Source of the DNA: Symbiodinium natans
Taxonomy: Eukaryota > Sar > Dinophyceae > Suessiales > Symbiodiniaceae
DNA: 64,000 bases
NCBI GenBank assembly: GCA_905221605.1
Contig: CAJNDS010000757.1
Location: 840,191-904,190 of the forward strand
Direction: 5' to 3'
Shown: positions 29,160 through 39,268 of the stretch, piece by piece
Position numbering within the stretch: the stretch's first letter is position 1
Layout: the number at the start of each line of letters is the position of its first letter
The notes under the pieces: generated by a model
Seen by the model: the letters and a program-made list of their open reading frames with translations, nothing else
Databases searched by the model: none
Told to the model about the DNA's origin: nothing
Position numbers and translations under genes: made by a program

Positions 29160-29669
29160 TTTTAGGTGCTCTTATGAGAGGTCGCAACTTGGGCATCTTG
29201 TGATAGTTCCGCACGGGTCATGTGCCTAACGGGTGGAGCACAGCTGGAAATGCACGTGTATCCAGGTGTTGTCGCACAACGATGATGGGAATTCAAATCG
29301 TTGATAGTCCACACGAGACCGTGCGAGGTCGCGCGCACTGCTGTGACTCGCTCTGACGCCATGGACAGCTGGCAGTTCCCCATGGGGGCTTGCGCAGCCC
29401 CGGCTTTGCTGCTCTGGTTCTGGCATCTTACGCAGGCACCGGAAAACACCACGCCGACAGAGCATTGCCCATGGCACATCATCTCCGCTGAGTCTCACAT
29501 GTCACCCATGGTCACCCTAAAGACTCGGAGTTCGAGCATCCCAAAAACTCCGTCGCAGGCGGATGTGAAGACGTGGATCGGGTACCTGACCCGCACCACG
29601 GAAGCTTGGTGGAAGGGAGATGCAGAGCCGAGTCCTATGGCCATGCGAGTCGAAGAGGAGCTGTCCTAA
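29160..29669 (+). CDS. Unit 1: N-terminal exon(s) of membrane/PAS-like gene, copy 1
   Basis: From ATG 29361 the frame reads MDSWQFPMGACAAPALLLWF, a signal-anchor-like start. A block from 29559 (after CGCAG|G) reads ADVKTWIGYLTRTTEAWWKG and SPMAMRVEEELS. Both blocks are found again at 38864 and 39067 in the second unit, where they are no longer in one frame, which suggests an intron between them. The gene continues with the exon at 31009. Regulation and function unknown. Confidence 0.5.
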
Positions 29670-29698
29670 TGTTGTGGGTGTGAGAACATCTCTGGGGA

Positions 29699-29792
29699 CC
29701 TACTTGGAGGTTCACTTTATAAGCCCTTCAAGTGCCATAATATTACAAGTACATTTATACTCGGTTCATAAGTACCATGAACCTCCAAGTAG
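29699..29792 (+). mobile_element. TIR family A, copy 5
   Basis: The cleanest ends: CTACTTGGAGGTTCA at the left and TGAACCTCCAAGTAG at the right, exact inverted repeats of 15 bp, about 94 bp in all, with TTCATAAGTACCATG inside. It lies within the first intron-like interval of the copy 1 gene. Confidence 0.85.
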
Positions 29793-30600
29793 GGCTTCGG
29801 ATTTTAGCCTCCGAAGAGGCTCGAAGCGTTTGTTTCACGCCCTGGTGCCAGACAAAGGTTTTCGGGAAGGGGGTGGGCGGGGTGGCCCAGGGCGTGAGGG
29901 GAACCACAGAACGATCCAACAGAATATTACATGACATACACAAAACATGCTAGGTATGCATGAGACAATACTGTTGCACTGGCTTCAATAAGGACCCCCC
30001 CCCAAGCAAAATTGGACCCTCCAGAAAAACATGGCGCGTGACTCCCCCCCAAGCAAGTACAGAAGGGCCTGCCTTGGGGCCTTTGTTTGTACACACCATA
30101 CTTTTATGTAAAGCTCTTTCGCTTGGGTGTGTTTGCGGGGTTTCGTAGGCACTTCTACATGGCATCCACAAATATGGGGGAGGGGCGAACCATCCTAAGA
30201 CCTCAGAGCCCCAGGCCCTAGGGCCCTAGGGCTTCAAGCCTTTAGGACCTTAAGGCCTGAAGCTTTCCTGCCTTGCTAAGGACCCCCCCCCCCCTAACGG
30301 GTCTCTGTATTACAGAGGGTGACGCAACAAATGTGTTGAATCGGGCTAATGAAGTTCAGTAAGGCTTTCCGTGGAACTGGCCGGGCTTAGCTTCCTGGAT
30401 TCTCCGGGCTCTGGCTCTTTAAGAGGCCCTCAGGGCCTCAAGCCTTACCGCCTAAGCCCATAATCAACCCTAAACACAAACCCTTAAAGAAACAACCATC
30501 CGGAATGAGTAACTTATGATATGAGCGGGTGACCCCAACAAACTGAGTTCGCAGAATAAGTTTTCGGCCGAGGCGTCGTGAAAGGCTCCGTGCAAATCCA
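29793..30600. other. Intron-like interval, no gene seen
   Basis: Mixed DNA between exons of the membrane/PAS-like gene, with short poly-C runs (29993-30003, 30280-30293) and a CCCTAGGG-rich patch near 30215. Confidence 0.4.
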
Positions 30601-30611
30601 AAGCGAGACAA

Positions 30612-30739
30612 CTTACTGTTGGTTAGTAGGGAATGAGGGAATGAGGTAATTACCCTATATAAGTATATAATCCCTCAAGAGTATTTCTAGGGGAATACAG
30701 GGTACCTCATTCCCTCATTCCCTACTAGCCAACCGTAAG
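30612..30739 (+). mobile_element. TIR family B element (MITE-like)
   Basis: CTTACTGTTGGTTAGTAGGG at the left end and the inverted GTAGGGAATGAGGGAATGAG at the right end (read on the minus strand). The inverted repeats are about 36 bp with two or three mismatches, and the loop is AT-rich (TATATAAGTATATAA). No ORF. Only one copy in the window. Confidence 0.7.
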
Positions 30740-30819
30740 ACACTGGGAGATGCGTGGTTGCTTTTTTTTTGTGAAGTTGTTTGGGGCGAGGCCCTTGGTT
30801 GTCGTGGGAACCGCTGAGG

Positions 30820-30966
30820 CCCTCCCAAACCCTTAAGAGCCCTAAACCCTCAAAAGCCCTAAACCCTCAAAAGCCCTAAACCCTCCTAAGCCCTAAACCC
30901 TAAACCCTAAACCTTATAAACCCTAAAACCCTAACCCCAAACCCTAAACCCTAAACCCTAAACCCT
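30820..30966 (-). repeat. CCCTAAA tract before exon 3 of copy 1
   Basis: Variant (CCCTCAAAAG) and perfect CCCTAAA units ending about 40 bp before the exon. Confidence 0.9.
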
Positions 30967-31008
30967 GAGTTTGTTAAATGGTTTCCAGGGCTCTGAAGAT
31001 GCCTCTGA

Positions 31009-31947
31009 GAGGAGCTTTGCCGCGTGCGCCTGCGGATGTTCATGACCTTCTTTCGGCTGACCGTGCCCATGATGCTGGTCATGGCCTTGGTGTCCGCAGT
31101 GGAATTCCTGCGGGAGCCCAGCTTCTGCTGTGGGAGCTGGTGCTTTATCCTGTCCCTGGTGGCTGCGTTCGATCGTATTGTGGCTGACAGGCAGCTGCCC
31201 TGCACGCTTCAGTTTCTGCACAACATGCGGTTCTTCTTCGTCATCGCAAATCTGGCGGCCACCTTCAGTAACGGCTGGGCAAGCAAGGACGACTTCTTGG
31301 GCCGAATTGGCATCGTCATCGGAGCGCAGACTTTGCACGGAATCCTCTTCCCAGCAGACGGAATGACAGTTGTGAATTCGGTTCTTCACACGGTTCTCTA
31401 CATCTGGGCCACTGCACAGGTTCATGGCCAAAGCTCACTGAACCTATGGTTGTTTACGTTCCACATGGCTTTCCAAATCCTGGTGTGCAATGTCTTTCCC
31501 TTCGTGCTGGAGTTTACCTTGCGGGACTGCGTCACAGCGTCCTTCCAGTCGAAGGACTCGGACTCACTAATTTCCGGGTTTCGCCAGATGCTGAAAGGCA
31601 TCTGCGACGGGGAGTTGCTGGTGGATGGCAAGTTCCGCATCTGCGGCGGCGCGCCGTGCCTTCAGCGGCTGCTGGCAAGCCAAGAGGAGTTTGCCGGGCG
31701 CTGCCTGCGGGATCTCATCGACGGCGACGAGGCGCGAGAGAAGATCGATGGGTTCCTCGTGCCTGCCGTGCAAGGGGATGACGCGGAGGACCTTCGGCCG
31801 AACGAAGGTGCCCCGCGCTGCCTGCGCGTGCCGCTGAAGGCTCCTTCCGGCCAGGTTGTCCCAGTCGACGTCTTCCACGTGCCACTTCCCCGCAGCCTCT
31901 ACGGGGAGAGCACCAACTACCACCTGCATCCTGGCTGTGCCCTTTAG
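31009..31947 (+). CDS. Membrane protein with C-terminal PAS-like domain, copy 1 (large exon)
   Basis: The frame EELCRVRLRMFMTFFRLTVP opens after a splice-like AG near 31008. About six hydrophobic segments (31036-31110, 31130-31190, 31225-31275, 31300-31330, 31360-31420, 31445-31530) are followed by a soluble C-terminal part from about 31590. That part (ICDGELLVDGKFRICGGAPC, then GRCLRDLIDGDE, CLRVPLKAPSGQVVPVDVFH) has the strand/helix order of a PAS-like sensor domain as I recall it in a large dinoflagellate membrane family. The stop at 31945-31947 comes soon after a point where copy 2 reads on, so either a final exon follows or the ends differ. It is nearly identical in its C-terminal half to 39761-40380. 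Ligand and function unknown. Confidence 0.65.
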   Translation, partial: EELCRVRLRMFMTFFRLTVPMMLVMALVSAVEFLREPSFCCGSWCFILSLVAAFDRIVADRQLPCTLQFLHNMRFFFVIANLAATFSNGWASKDDFLGRIGIVIGAQTLHGILFPADGMTVVNSVLHTVLYIWATAQVHGQSSLNLWLFTFHMAFQILVCNVFPFVLEFTLRDCVTASFQSKDSDSLISGFRQMLKGICDGELLVDGKFRICGGAPCLQRLLASQEEFAGRCLRDLIDGDEAREKIDGFLVPAVQGDDAEDLRPNEGAPRCLRVPLKAPSGQVVPVDVFHVPLPRSLYGESTNYHLHPGCAL

Positions 31948-31989
31948 GCCCTACACAAACAACCGCTCTGAACCCGAGGAATATGCCCC

Positions 31990-32082
31990 AAACCTTAAAC
32001 CCTAAACCCTAAAAACCCAAACCCCTAAACCCTCAACCCTAAACCCTAAGCCATAAACCATCCTAAACCCTAAACCCTAAAC
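31990..32082 (-). repeat. CCCTAAA tract
   Basis: Variant and perfect heptamers leading directly into the leader of the 21-bp minisatellite at 32083. Confidence 0.9.
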
Positions 32083-32425
32083 CTCTCTTACTATATATAT
32101 TTAAACCTTAAGGTCATCCGTCGACAAGGCGCAAGGCTTCGTCGACATGGCACAAGGCTTCGTTGACATGGCACAAGGCTTCGTCGACAAGGCACAAGGC
32201 TTCGTCGACAAGGCCAGTTTGCCTTGTCGACGAAACCTTGGGCCTTGTCGACGAAGCCTGGGGCCTTGCCGACGAAAACATTCAAGTTTCTACGGCACAA
32301 GGCTTCGTCGACACGGCGCAAGGCTTCGTTGACAAGGCACAAGGCTTAAGGCACCAGGCTTCGCCGACAAGGCACAAGGCTTCGTCGAGTCGACGTCGAC
32401 AAGGCGCAAGGCCTCGTCGACAACC
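32083..32425 (+). repeat. 21-bp minisatellite 1 with TATA-like leader
   Basis: The leader CTCTCTTACTATATATATTT (32083-32102) is followed by 21-bp units of the CAAGGCTTCGTCGACA type (unit starts at 32132, 32153, 32174). Near 32215-32275 several units are inverted, giving a palindromic array. Because 21 is a multiple of three, long open frames appear on both strands (AQGFVDK repeats), which I do not treat as genes. Confidence 0.85.
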
Positions 32426-32780
32426 CCCCCCCTCTCTGGGGTTTAGGGTTTCAGGTCCCAAGGCCTATGGTTTAGGGTTTCAGGGCCTCAGGTTTAGGGT
32501 TTCAGGGCCTCAAGGCCTGACGTAGTTTAGGCAAGGCCTGGCTTCAAGGGCCAAAAGGCGCTTCAAAGCCCGGGTTTAGGGTTTCAGGGCCTCCAGGCCT
32601 GGGGTGTAGGGTTGGGTTTCAGGGTCTCAAGGCCTGGAGTTTACAGTTTCGGGGTCTCAAGGCCTGGGGTTGAGGGTTTCAGGGTCTCAAGGGGTGGGGT
32701 TTAGGGTTTCAGGGCCTCAAAGCCTGCAGTTTAGGGTTTCCGCCCCTCAAGGCCTGAAGTTTAGGGTTTCAGGGCCCACT
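32426..32780 (+). repeat. Telomere-derived minisatellite
   Basis: Units combine GTTTAGGGTTTCAGGGCCTC with AAGGCCTG, about 30 bp each, partly degenerate. Confidence 0.8.
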
Positions 32781-33025
32781 CTTTCTCTTGTAATAAAAGT
32801 CTTATTTATGTGACGCTATGCGAAAGCTTAAGAACGAATTGCTCTATGATCGTAACCTTCGCTGAATAGAACTCTGTGTTATGAAGATACTTTGTTTTTT
32901 CTTAATGTTATGGGATTCTCTGGGTGGGTGGGTATTATACCAGAGCCGTAAATTCAACACTACCATGACACTGCTCGATCCGGAGCTGCTGAACCCTAAG
33001 CCCTAAACCCTAAACCCTAAACTAC
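32781..33025. repeat. Dispersed telomere-adjacent element, copy 3 (inverted)
   Basis: TTAATGTTATGGGATTCTCT, GGGTGGGTGGG and TGCTCGATCCGGAGCTGCTG, then CCCTAAA. Best match is 62600-62705; inverted relative to 34342-34460. Confidence 0.6.
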
Positions 33026-33039
33026 CGGGAGATGGGGAC

Positions 33040-33850
33040 AACTCATGACTGAGAGCACGGTGTTTGTAAGTTGAAAAAACCCATCTAAATCAACTTTTCC
33101 GTCTGTTATCTGAATTTCGGGTGTGCTGCTTTCTAAACCTTTTATTACATTCAAGTCACCTAAACGATCATCGCTTCTTGCATACGTCTTATACAGTGTA
33201 TTTAATAATGCTTCCATAATTTCACCGCCGTTCTGCAATTTCAGTCTACCCCAACGTTCAGCTAATAGCATCTGCTTCACCAACTATTACCAGTGCTATT
33301 ACAAATTAAAAATATTCACGGCCGCACTTTTGAATGTAATTCCGTTGAGGTCGTTTAACTGTAGTGCTATGATTCCCGTTGTCGGGTCGGTTGTTCTATT
33401 CCGTGTGTATTGAAAGTTAATCCCCTCTCTTGATACTACATTCAGCGAAGTATTAACATCGCTTTTTGAAATATTCTTCCATCAGTGCTTAATAACTGTT
33501 GCCCAATCAAAGTTGCATCATTTTCCACCCTTGCTTCATGTAAATTACTTGTCCCTCCGACCGTTAAAATATGATGCGTTCATTGTCTCCCCACCGACTG
33601 TTGCGGCACTTGGGCTTCCTATTCTTAAACCTATTCGTAAACGATTATCACCTCCCGTTTCGTGTCATATCCTTTCTGTTCCAGTTGCTGGAAGTAGATG
33701 GGTTCAGACAGCAAAATTTTTGTTTCTAAGTTCAAAAACCCCTTGTGTGTCGCCAGTTCGTGAATTTCAATTCGCGTTTTCTTTGTGGGGGAAGCAGGCC
33801 CCACCTGGAAAGCAGGGGAATCAAGAGAATCCAGAAGGTGTGATCACGAG
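33040..33850 (-). pseudogene. Foreign-looking AT-richer coding DNA, prokaryote/phage-like, broken
   Basis: Visibly AT-richer than its surroundings. On the minus strand it reads as closely packed, intron-free coding. One stretch from about 33600 contains LTVGGTSNLHEARVENDATL, then SLNVVSREGINFQYTRNRTT and a terminal KSAAVNIFNL stop near 33300. A few bases later a second frame (about 33283-33017) reads ERWGRLKLQNGGEIMEALLN and LDGFFQLTNTVLS before running into host-like sequence. The repetitive, Asn/Thr-rich style recalls prokaryotic or phage surface/tail proteins, but I cannot name a family. At least two frameshifts are needed. It sits between telomere-like tracts within unit 1 of the duplication. 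Confidence 0.4.
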
Positions 33851-33886
33851 CCCGGAAAGGCTATGTTGACCGTTTTAAAGTCTATA

Positions 33887-33985
33887 CCTTGGGGATGTTC
33901 CCCCTTGTACTAACAGCCCTTAAGCGGGATTCTAGTACCACCTATGATAACCCCTATACTACGCGGGAACATCCCAATCCATACC
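33887..33985. mobile_element. Possible short TIR element
   Basis: GGGGATGTTCCC at 33892-33903 and GGGAACATCCC at 33963-33973 are inverted. The interior has no ORF. One copy only; might be a simple hairpin. Confidence 0.35.
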
Positions 33986-34190
33986 CTAAGCACCCTAAGC
34001 CCTAAGCCCTGAGCCCTGAGCCGTAAGCCCTAAGCCCTAAGCCCTAAGCCCTAAGCCCTAAGCCCTAAACCCTAAACCCTAAACCCTAAACCCTAAGCCC
34101 TAAGCCCTAAGCCCTAAGCCCTAAGCCCTAAGCCCTGAGCCCTAAACCCTAAACCCTAAACCCTAAACCCTAAACCCTAAGCATCCTGAA
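33986..34190 (-). repeat. CCCTAAG/CCCTAAA tract
   Basis: Blocks of CCCTAAG alternate with blocks of CCCTAAA, showing local homogenisation of variant units. A similar pure CCCTAAG block lies at 48241-48375. Confidence 0.95.
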
Positions 34191-34204
34191 GCCTATGCCC
34201 TATT

Positions 34205-34290
34205 TCCTTTCCGAGGCTGGCGCTCACCGAGGACGTCGACGCCCGAACCCAGCCAAAGGTCCTTCCGGCAGTTCCAGCTTCTGTGGGCTT
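34205..34290 (+). CDS. Duplicated exon-like block, unit 1
   Basis: GCTCACCGAGGACGTCGACG and following bases recur at 40930-41000 with a few differences. The possible reading LALTEDVDARTQPKV is kept in part. Conserved placement in both units suggests an exon or a conserved non-coding block. Confidence 0.3.
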
Positions 34291-34494
34291 AGGGTTGAGG
34301 GTACTAGGGTTGAGGGTTGAGGGTTGAGGGTTTAGGGTTAGGGTTCAGCATCTCAAGTCCAAGCATTTCACTAGTAGAGCTCCTTACTCCGGTATCGAAT
34401 ATCGACCCACCCACCCATTGGATCCCATAACATTATGAAAACATTTTACTTTATGTTTTAATCTTAAAATTTTTGGTTCAGTCGGCTGCCGCCC

Positions 34495-34735
34495 AGGGTG
34501 GGCCCTAAACCCTAAAGGCAGCCCAGAGCAGGGCCTAAACCCTAAAGCCAGCCCAGAGTAGGCCTTAAACCCTCAATAAAACCAGCCCCCAGTAGGCCCT
34601 AAACCCTAAAGCCAGCCCAGAGTAGGCCCTAAACCCTAAAGCCAGCCCAGAAGCCAGCCCAGACTAGGCCCTAAACCCTAAAGCCAGCCCAGAGTAGGCC
34701 CTAAACCCTAAAGCCAGCCCAGAGTAGGCCCCCCG
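34495..34735 (+). repeat. 30-bp minisatellite with embedded telomere units
   Basis: Each unit is two heptamers (CCCTAAACCCTAAA) plus GCCAGCCCAGAGTAGG. About eight units, some with internal changes. Confidence 0.9.
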
Positions 34736-34740
34736 AGCAA

Positions 34741-35886
34741 CCGGTAAATTTTGGTGGAAAGCCGGGAAATTTTGGTTGAAACCGGGAAAATTTTGTGGAA
34801 AACCGGGAAGTTTTGGTGGAAAAACCGGGAATTTTTGGTGGAAAAAAAGTTTTGGTGGAAAAGCCGGGAAGATTTGGTGGAAAACCGAGAAGTTTTTTGG
34901 AAACCGGCAATGTTTGGTGGAAAACCGGGAAGTTTTGGAGGAAAAGCCGGGATTTTTTGTGGAAAACCTGGATTTTTTTGTGGAAAACCGGAAAAGCCGG
35001 GATTTTTAGTGGAAAACCGGGATTTTTTGGTGGAAAACCGAGAATTTTTAGTGGAAAACCGTTTTTTTTTTTTGAAAACCGGTGATTTTTAGTGGAAAAC
35101 CGGGAGTTTTTGGTGGAAAAACCGGGAAGTTTTAGTGGAAAAACCGGGAATTTTTAGTAGAAAACCGGTGATTTTTGGTGGAAAACCTGGAATTTTAGTG
35201 GAAAAACCGGGAAGTTTTGGTGGAAAAACCGGGAATTTTTAGTGGAAAGCCGGGAGTTTTTTTTTGGTGGAAAAACCGGGAATTTTTGGTGAGAAAGCCG
35301 GCAAGTTTTTGTGGAAAAACCGGGAATTTTTGGTGGAAAAACCGGGAATTTTTGGTGGAAAAACCGGGAAGTTTTAGTGGGAAAACCGGGAATTTTAGTG
35401 GAAAAACCGGGATTTTTTGTGGAAAAACCGGCAAGTTTTTGTGGAAAAACCGGGAATTTTTGGTGGAAAAACCGGGATTTTTTTGTGGAAAAACCGGCAA
35501 GTTTTAGTGGAAAAAAACCGGGAATTTTTGGTGGAAAACCTGGAATTTTAGTGGAAAACAGGGATTGTGCAAAACCGGGAATTTTTGGTGGAAAACCGGG
35601 AATTTTGGTGGAAGACAGGGAGTTTTTAGTGGAAAACCGGGAATTTTTGGTGGAAAACCGGGAATTTTTAGTGGAAAACCGGGAATGTTTTGTGGAAAAC
35701 CGGGAATTTTTAGTGGAAAACCGGGAATTTTTGGTGGAAAACCTGAATTCGTGGAAAAACCGGGAATTTTTAGTGGAAAACCGGGAATGTTTAGTGGAAA
35801 ACCGGGATTTTTTTGTGGAAAACCGGGAATTTTTGGTGGAAAACCGGGATTTTTTAGTAGAAAAACCGGGAAGCCATTAGCCATTA
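34741..35886 (-). repeat. 21-bp minisatellite 2 (1.1 kb) with TATA-like leader on minus strand
   Basis: Units of the GGAAAACCGGGAATTTTT type, mostly 21 bp (starts 35651, 35672, 35693), some 20-23 bp, about 50 units. On the minus strand the leader ACTCTCTATCCTATGTATAT (about 35912-35890) separates it from CCCTAAA repeats. Very long open frames on both strands (VENREFL or GKPGIFG repeats) are a consequence of the period and are not called genes. Confidence 0.9.
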
Positions 35887-35907
35887 AATATACATAGGAT
35901 AGAGAGT

Positions 35908-36090
35908 GTTTAGGGTTTAGGGTTTAGGGTTTGGGGTTTAGGGTTTAGGGTTTCGGGTTTAGGGTTTATAGGGTTTATAGGGTTTAGGGTTTAGGGTTTA
36001 GGGTTTAGGGTTTAGGGTTTAGGGTTTAGGGTTTAGGGTTTAGGGTTTAGGGTTTAGGGTTTAGGGTTTAGGGTTTAGGGTTCAGGGTGC
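35908..36090 (+). repeat. TTTAGGG tract
   Basis: More than 20 units, the central part perfect. It grades at its 3' end into GGGTGCA variants (36087-36120). Confidence 0.95.
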
Positions 36091-36762
36091 AGGGTGCGGG
36101 GTGCAGGGTGCAGGGTTCAGGGTCTGGGGTTTCGGACGCGAAGGGGGCATTGTTAGCACCCGCACCTTGCCGGCGCTAGAACCATCGTCGCCTTCGAAGC
36201 CAGCACTCTTCAGAAATAGCCCTAAACCCTCAATCCTAAACCCCAAACCCTTAGCCTTAAGCCCTTACCCCCTTGAAAAGCAGCAGACACCACCCGAAGA
36301 TGCTGTGAGTGGCAGTCGGCTTGGGTTGGTCTCTCAAGGGTACGGGTGCAGCATTTCTCTCGCAAAAATAGGCCCCACAGGCCCCCCCAGCAGCCCTCGC
36401 AGAGGCCGACGCGATGTCTCAGAGTGAACCTTGGCTGCTGTGGTCGTGCATCGTCATGGACGTTAGATGCATGTCGCCCTGCCTCGTGAAGTGGAACTGC
36501 ATGAATGCGAAGGGGGGATGCCAACCTGTCGCCCATGCCTCCCATCCCCTCCCATCCCCTGAGCCGCCACACGCGAGGCATTGCCAAGCAGCCTGCTGGC
36601 GTCCCGACGCCCGCCGGCGGCCTCTGTAGCCAGCAGCGCCGCCACTCGGCGGCGTAGGGCTTGCCCAGCACGTAGCACGCCTGGCACAGGGCGGTGTCAG
36701 GGCGGTGTCAGTGCGGGGTCGCTCGAGGTGCTCGGGCGTCATCTTTCCGCTAAACCTCCAAG

Positions 36763-38275
36763 GACACGCAGCTGGAAGGCTGCGACGAGCTGATGGAGAT
36801 GACGCTGCTGCTGAACGCCAGCACGGAGCTCATGGACATCGAGGAGGCCCACCTCCGATTCGCGCCCCGGCAGCAATGGCCAATGAGGGCCATCAAGGCC
36901 AAGGGCAGCCTGCTGGCATATCGAGGGGCTGGCCACCAGCGATGCATGTGCACGTGCTTTCCAGGTCACACAACAAGACTGCTAGCTCTGGCCGGCATCA
37001 TGTGAGCGACTGGCTAGAATCCCGCACATGACTCGGCAAAGTGTGCTCATCGTCCCAGGTGCGCCACACCGAGGAGCCCAAGGCGGGTCCTTTTGTCCAT
37101 GTGGCGATATCCCGCAGTGGCAGCCTTCGGGCGGTCGTGGGGGGCGCGCGCCTTGCACATGCGCATCATTGCGCCGCCCGCGCGCACCTGCGCTGCGGGG
37201 GTGCTCTCAGGTCCGGCTGGGCATGCCCACCCTGAAGCGCTTCGCGCGGCCGCTGGACTGGGCCGGCATCGACGCCACGCTGCGCCGCTACGCGCGCGAG
37301 GTGCGGAAGGCCTCGGCGAACGGCCAGGAGGCCCCCGAGCCCAGCTCACTGCTGCGGTGTTTCTGTGTGCGGCGCGTGCGCTGGGCGTGTTGCTGTCGCG
37401 CGCTTGCCCGTCCAGGTGGTGGAGAGGCAGGCGCTGCCGCATCCGTTGGTGCTGCGGCTGCCCGGGGAGACGAGGAAGTACCTCCTCTCAAGGCTGGGAG
37501 GCTTTGGCAGACTGGTGTAGACCGAGTAATGAGGGGCAGTGGCAGTGAGAGCGAGTGAGAGAGCCCCCGCTGCTGCAGGTGATGACGATGATGATGATGA
37601 TGACGATGATGATGATGACGATGACGATGATGATGACGATGATTACGATGATGAGGATGATGAGAGAGCCTCAGATTGACAGGTCCTCGACCGTCAGCTC
37701 CCCTTTCAAGCGCAAGGAGTTGCACGAGCCCGTGTACCTCTACTTGCACATGACGGACAGTGGACAGTAGTAAGCCGTTCAGCGTCCGTTATAGCTCCCT
37801 CCCCCCTGCCCCAAGGGGTGGCCTTCTTCAATTTCGTGATGTTCCGCATGCAGCTCTGCGATGTCGTAGCGAGTCTGAGAGGACTTCCAGGGACCACCCC
37901 GGCCGACGCCCAGGGGTCTGGCGGGGCTCAACGAGGCCCGTCGCCTCGTCTCTGCGTCCGGGGGATGGTGTTCCGAAGACAGCAAGACCTGTGAAGGCCT
38001 TCGAGGAGCGCGCCGCAGATCTGCAGCCACCCCCTGGCGGCCTCTGCGAGACTCTTGGAGACCAAGTTACAGAAACATGTCCCATGCACGGAGGGTTTTT
38101 AGCACCGGCGTCCAGGTCATAGGCACATGTCAAGGCAGATGCGGTCGAGGCTTTCGATTAGTAAAGGGTTCGGTCGTGTAGACTGGTTGCTCAGGGATCC
38201 TGGAGGAAGGCAGCATCGACCTGCCGCCGATGGTGAGCCAGCAGTTTCACACCGACGTCGCGGTGAGAACAGGGG
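36763..38275 (+). CDS. GC-rich multi-exon gene, copy A, unknown product
   Basis: A set of exon-like blocks, each kept almost unchanged in the second unit. 36763-36890 (after CAAG|G) reads TQLEGCDELMEMTLLLNAST and DIEEAHLRFAPRQQWPM. 37211-37365 (CTCAG|G) reads VRLGMPTLKRFARPLDWAGI and RRYAREVRKASANGQ. 37415-37520 (TCCAG|G) reads VVERQALPHPLVLRLPGETR and KYLLSRLGGFGRLV. 37579-37770 is an Asp-rich GATGAC repeat followed by ELHEPVYLYLHMTDSG. About 37818-37885 reads GVAFFNFVMFRMQLCDVVAS. 38198-38264 reads ILEEGSIDLPPMVSQQFHTD and ends at a GTGAGA donor. I do not recognise the protein. High GC and AG|G acceptors fit a genuine host gene, but reading order and frame joins are inferred. Confidence 0.5.
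37579..37668 (+). repeat. GATGAC/GATGAT microsatellite, copy A
   Basis: A trinucleotide repeat of about 90 bp; encodes poly-Asp in one frame and poly-Met/Thr in another. Copy B (42288-42390) has a different unit number. Confidence 0.9.
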
Positions 38276-38680
38276 TGCACTCGTTATTCCGTGGTACCCG
38301 GTTTACTAGAAACTCTCCCGACATTGACAAGATCCGAAACAGGCCGACACATTCCGAAATGCTCGGGTTGGGTGGAGAGACCGGATCCAACGTGAAGAGT
38401 TGGAGCGAGTCATGTGGTCTCACATCGGGCATTGAGGCGCTGAGTCAGAGGTATCGCACTGGTAACCTCGCCGCCCCCGTTGTCTGGTGCAATGGAACAT
38501 CTCAACCCCTGACCCCATATGGAGATCCCTGGGTCCTAAGAGATGCTCCTATATGCTACTCAGGGTCTTCAGATAATCCTGTGAAGATTTGTGAAGATCT
38601 GGAGCCTTTGGGCTGCACTTGGGCGCCAGATCTTGCCGGTCACGTTCTGGCTTTCAGGCTCGCGCATTCTTTGCAGTGCT
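38270..38680 (+). other. 3' end of unit 1, no clear exon
   Basis: One open frame spans 38230-38694 without motifs. The part 38480-38650 (TGAAGATCTGGAGCC block) recurs at 43600-43790, marking the right ends of both duplicated units. Confidence 0.4.
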
Positions 38681-38863
38681 GTCATGGGTCGTGAGTTGCG
38701 CATCTTGCGCGTTGAGCCTCGGGTCATGGTGGTCATGTGCACAATGTGACGAAGGTAGCCCGATATGTCTGCGCATCCAGGAAGTTGTTAGTGTTGAGAG
38801 TTGAAAGTTGAACGCACGAGGTTGCATTCTTGCCGTGACACGCTCTGACGTGCATTGGGCGCC

Positions 38864-39180
38864 ATGGACAGCTCGCAGTTCCTCTTGGTGGCTTGCGCGG
38901 CGGCTTTGCTGCTCTGGCTCTGGCGTCTTACGCAGGCACCCCAAAACATCCCACAACACACAAGGCATTGCCCATGGCACACCACAAGCGGAGTAAGGAG
39001 CCGGAGCCCTGAGGTCTCCAAATATCCCGGTACACCCCCATTCTCGTCCCCCAAGCCCCCGCGCAGGCGGATGTGAAGAGGTGGATCGGGCACTTAACCC
39101 ACACCACGGAAGCTTGGTTGAAGGGCGGTGCAGACCTGAGTCCTATGGCCATGCGAGTGGAAGAGGAGCTCTCTTTGTCT
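38864..39180 (+). CDS. Unit 2: N-terminal exons of membrane/PAS-like gene, copy 2
   Basis: ATG 38864: MDSSQFLLVACAAALLLWLW, then RLTQAPQN, a signal-anchor-like segment. A second block from 39067 (GCGCAG|G) reads ADVKRWIGHLTHTTEAWLKG and SPMAMRVEEELS. Both parallel copy 1 at 29361 and 29559. Confidence 0.5.
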
Positions 39181-39268
39181 TTTTTTGGGGGTGTCTGTGG
39201 TGTATTGGTGTGTAGCATGTGCTCTAAACTGCAAAGCCCCTAAACCCTCTAAACCCTAGTAGAACCAG

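Noticed and set aside
32147-32525. Repeat protein with AQGFVDK heptads
   Set aside because: A 21-bp minisatellite; frames are open on both strands and there is no start or conserved flank.
34751-35897. Several overlapping open frames of 100-190 codons on both strands
   Set aside because: They are by-products of a 21-bp repeat, which keeps all frames open; no non-repetitive coding part exists.
35908-36090. True chromosome end
   Set aside because: Genes and repeats continue on both sides; the tract is interstitial and one of many.
37555-37770. Met/Thr-rich start (MMMMMTMMMM) of a protein
   Set aside because: The ATG frame of a GATGAC microsatellite; the Asp frame or only the downstream ELHEPVYLYL part is more plausible.
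37841-38140. Minus-strand and alternate-frame ORFs shared by both duplicated units (also 42556-42861)
   Set aside because: Their conservation follows from recent duplication, not from coding; no motif is seen.
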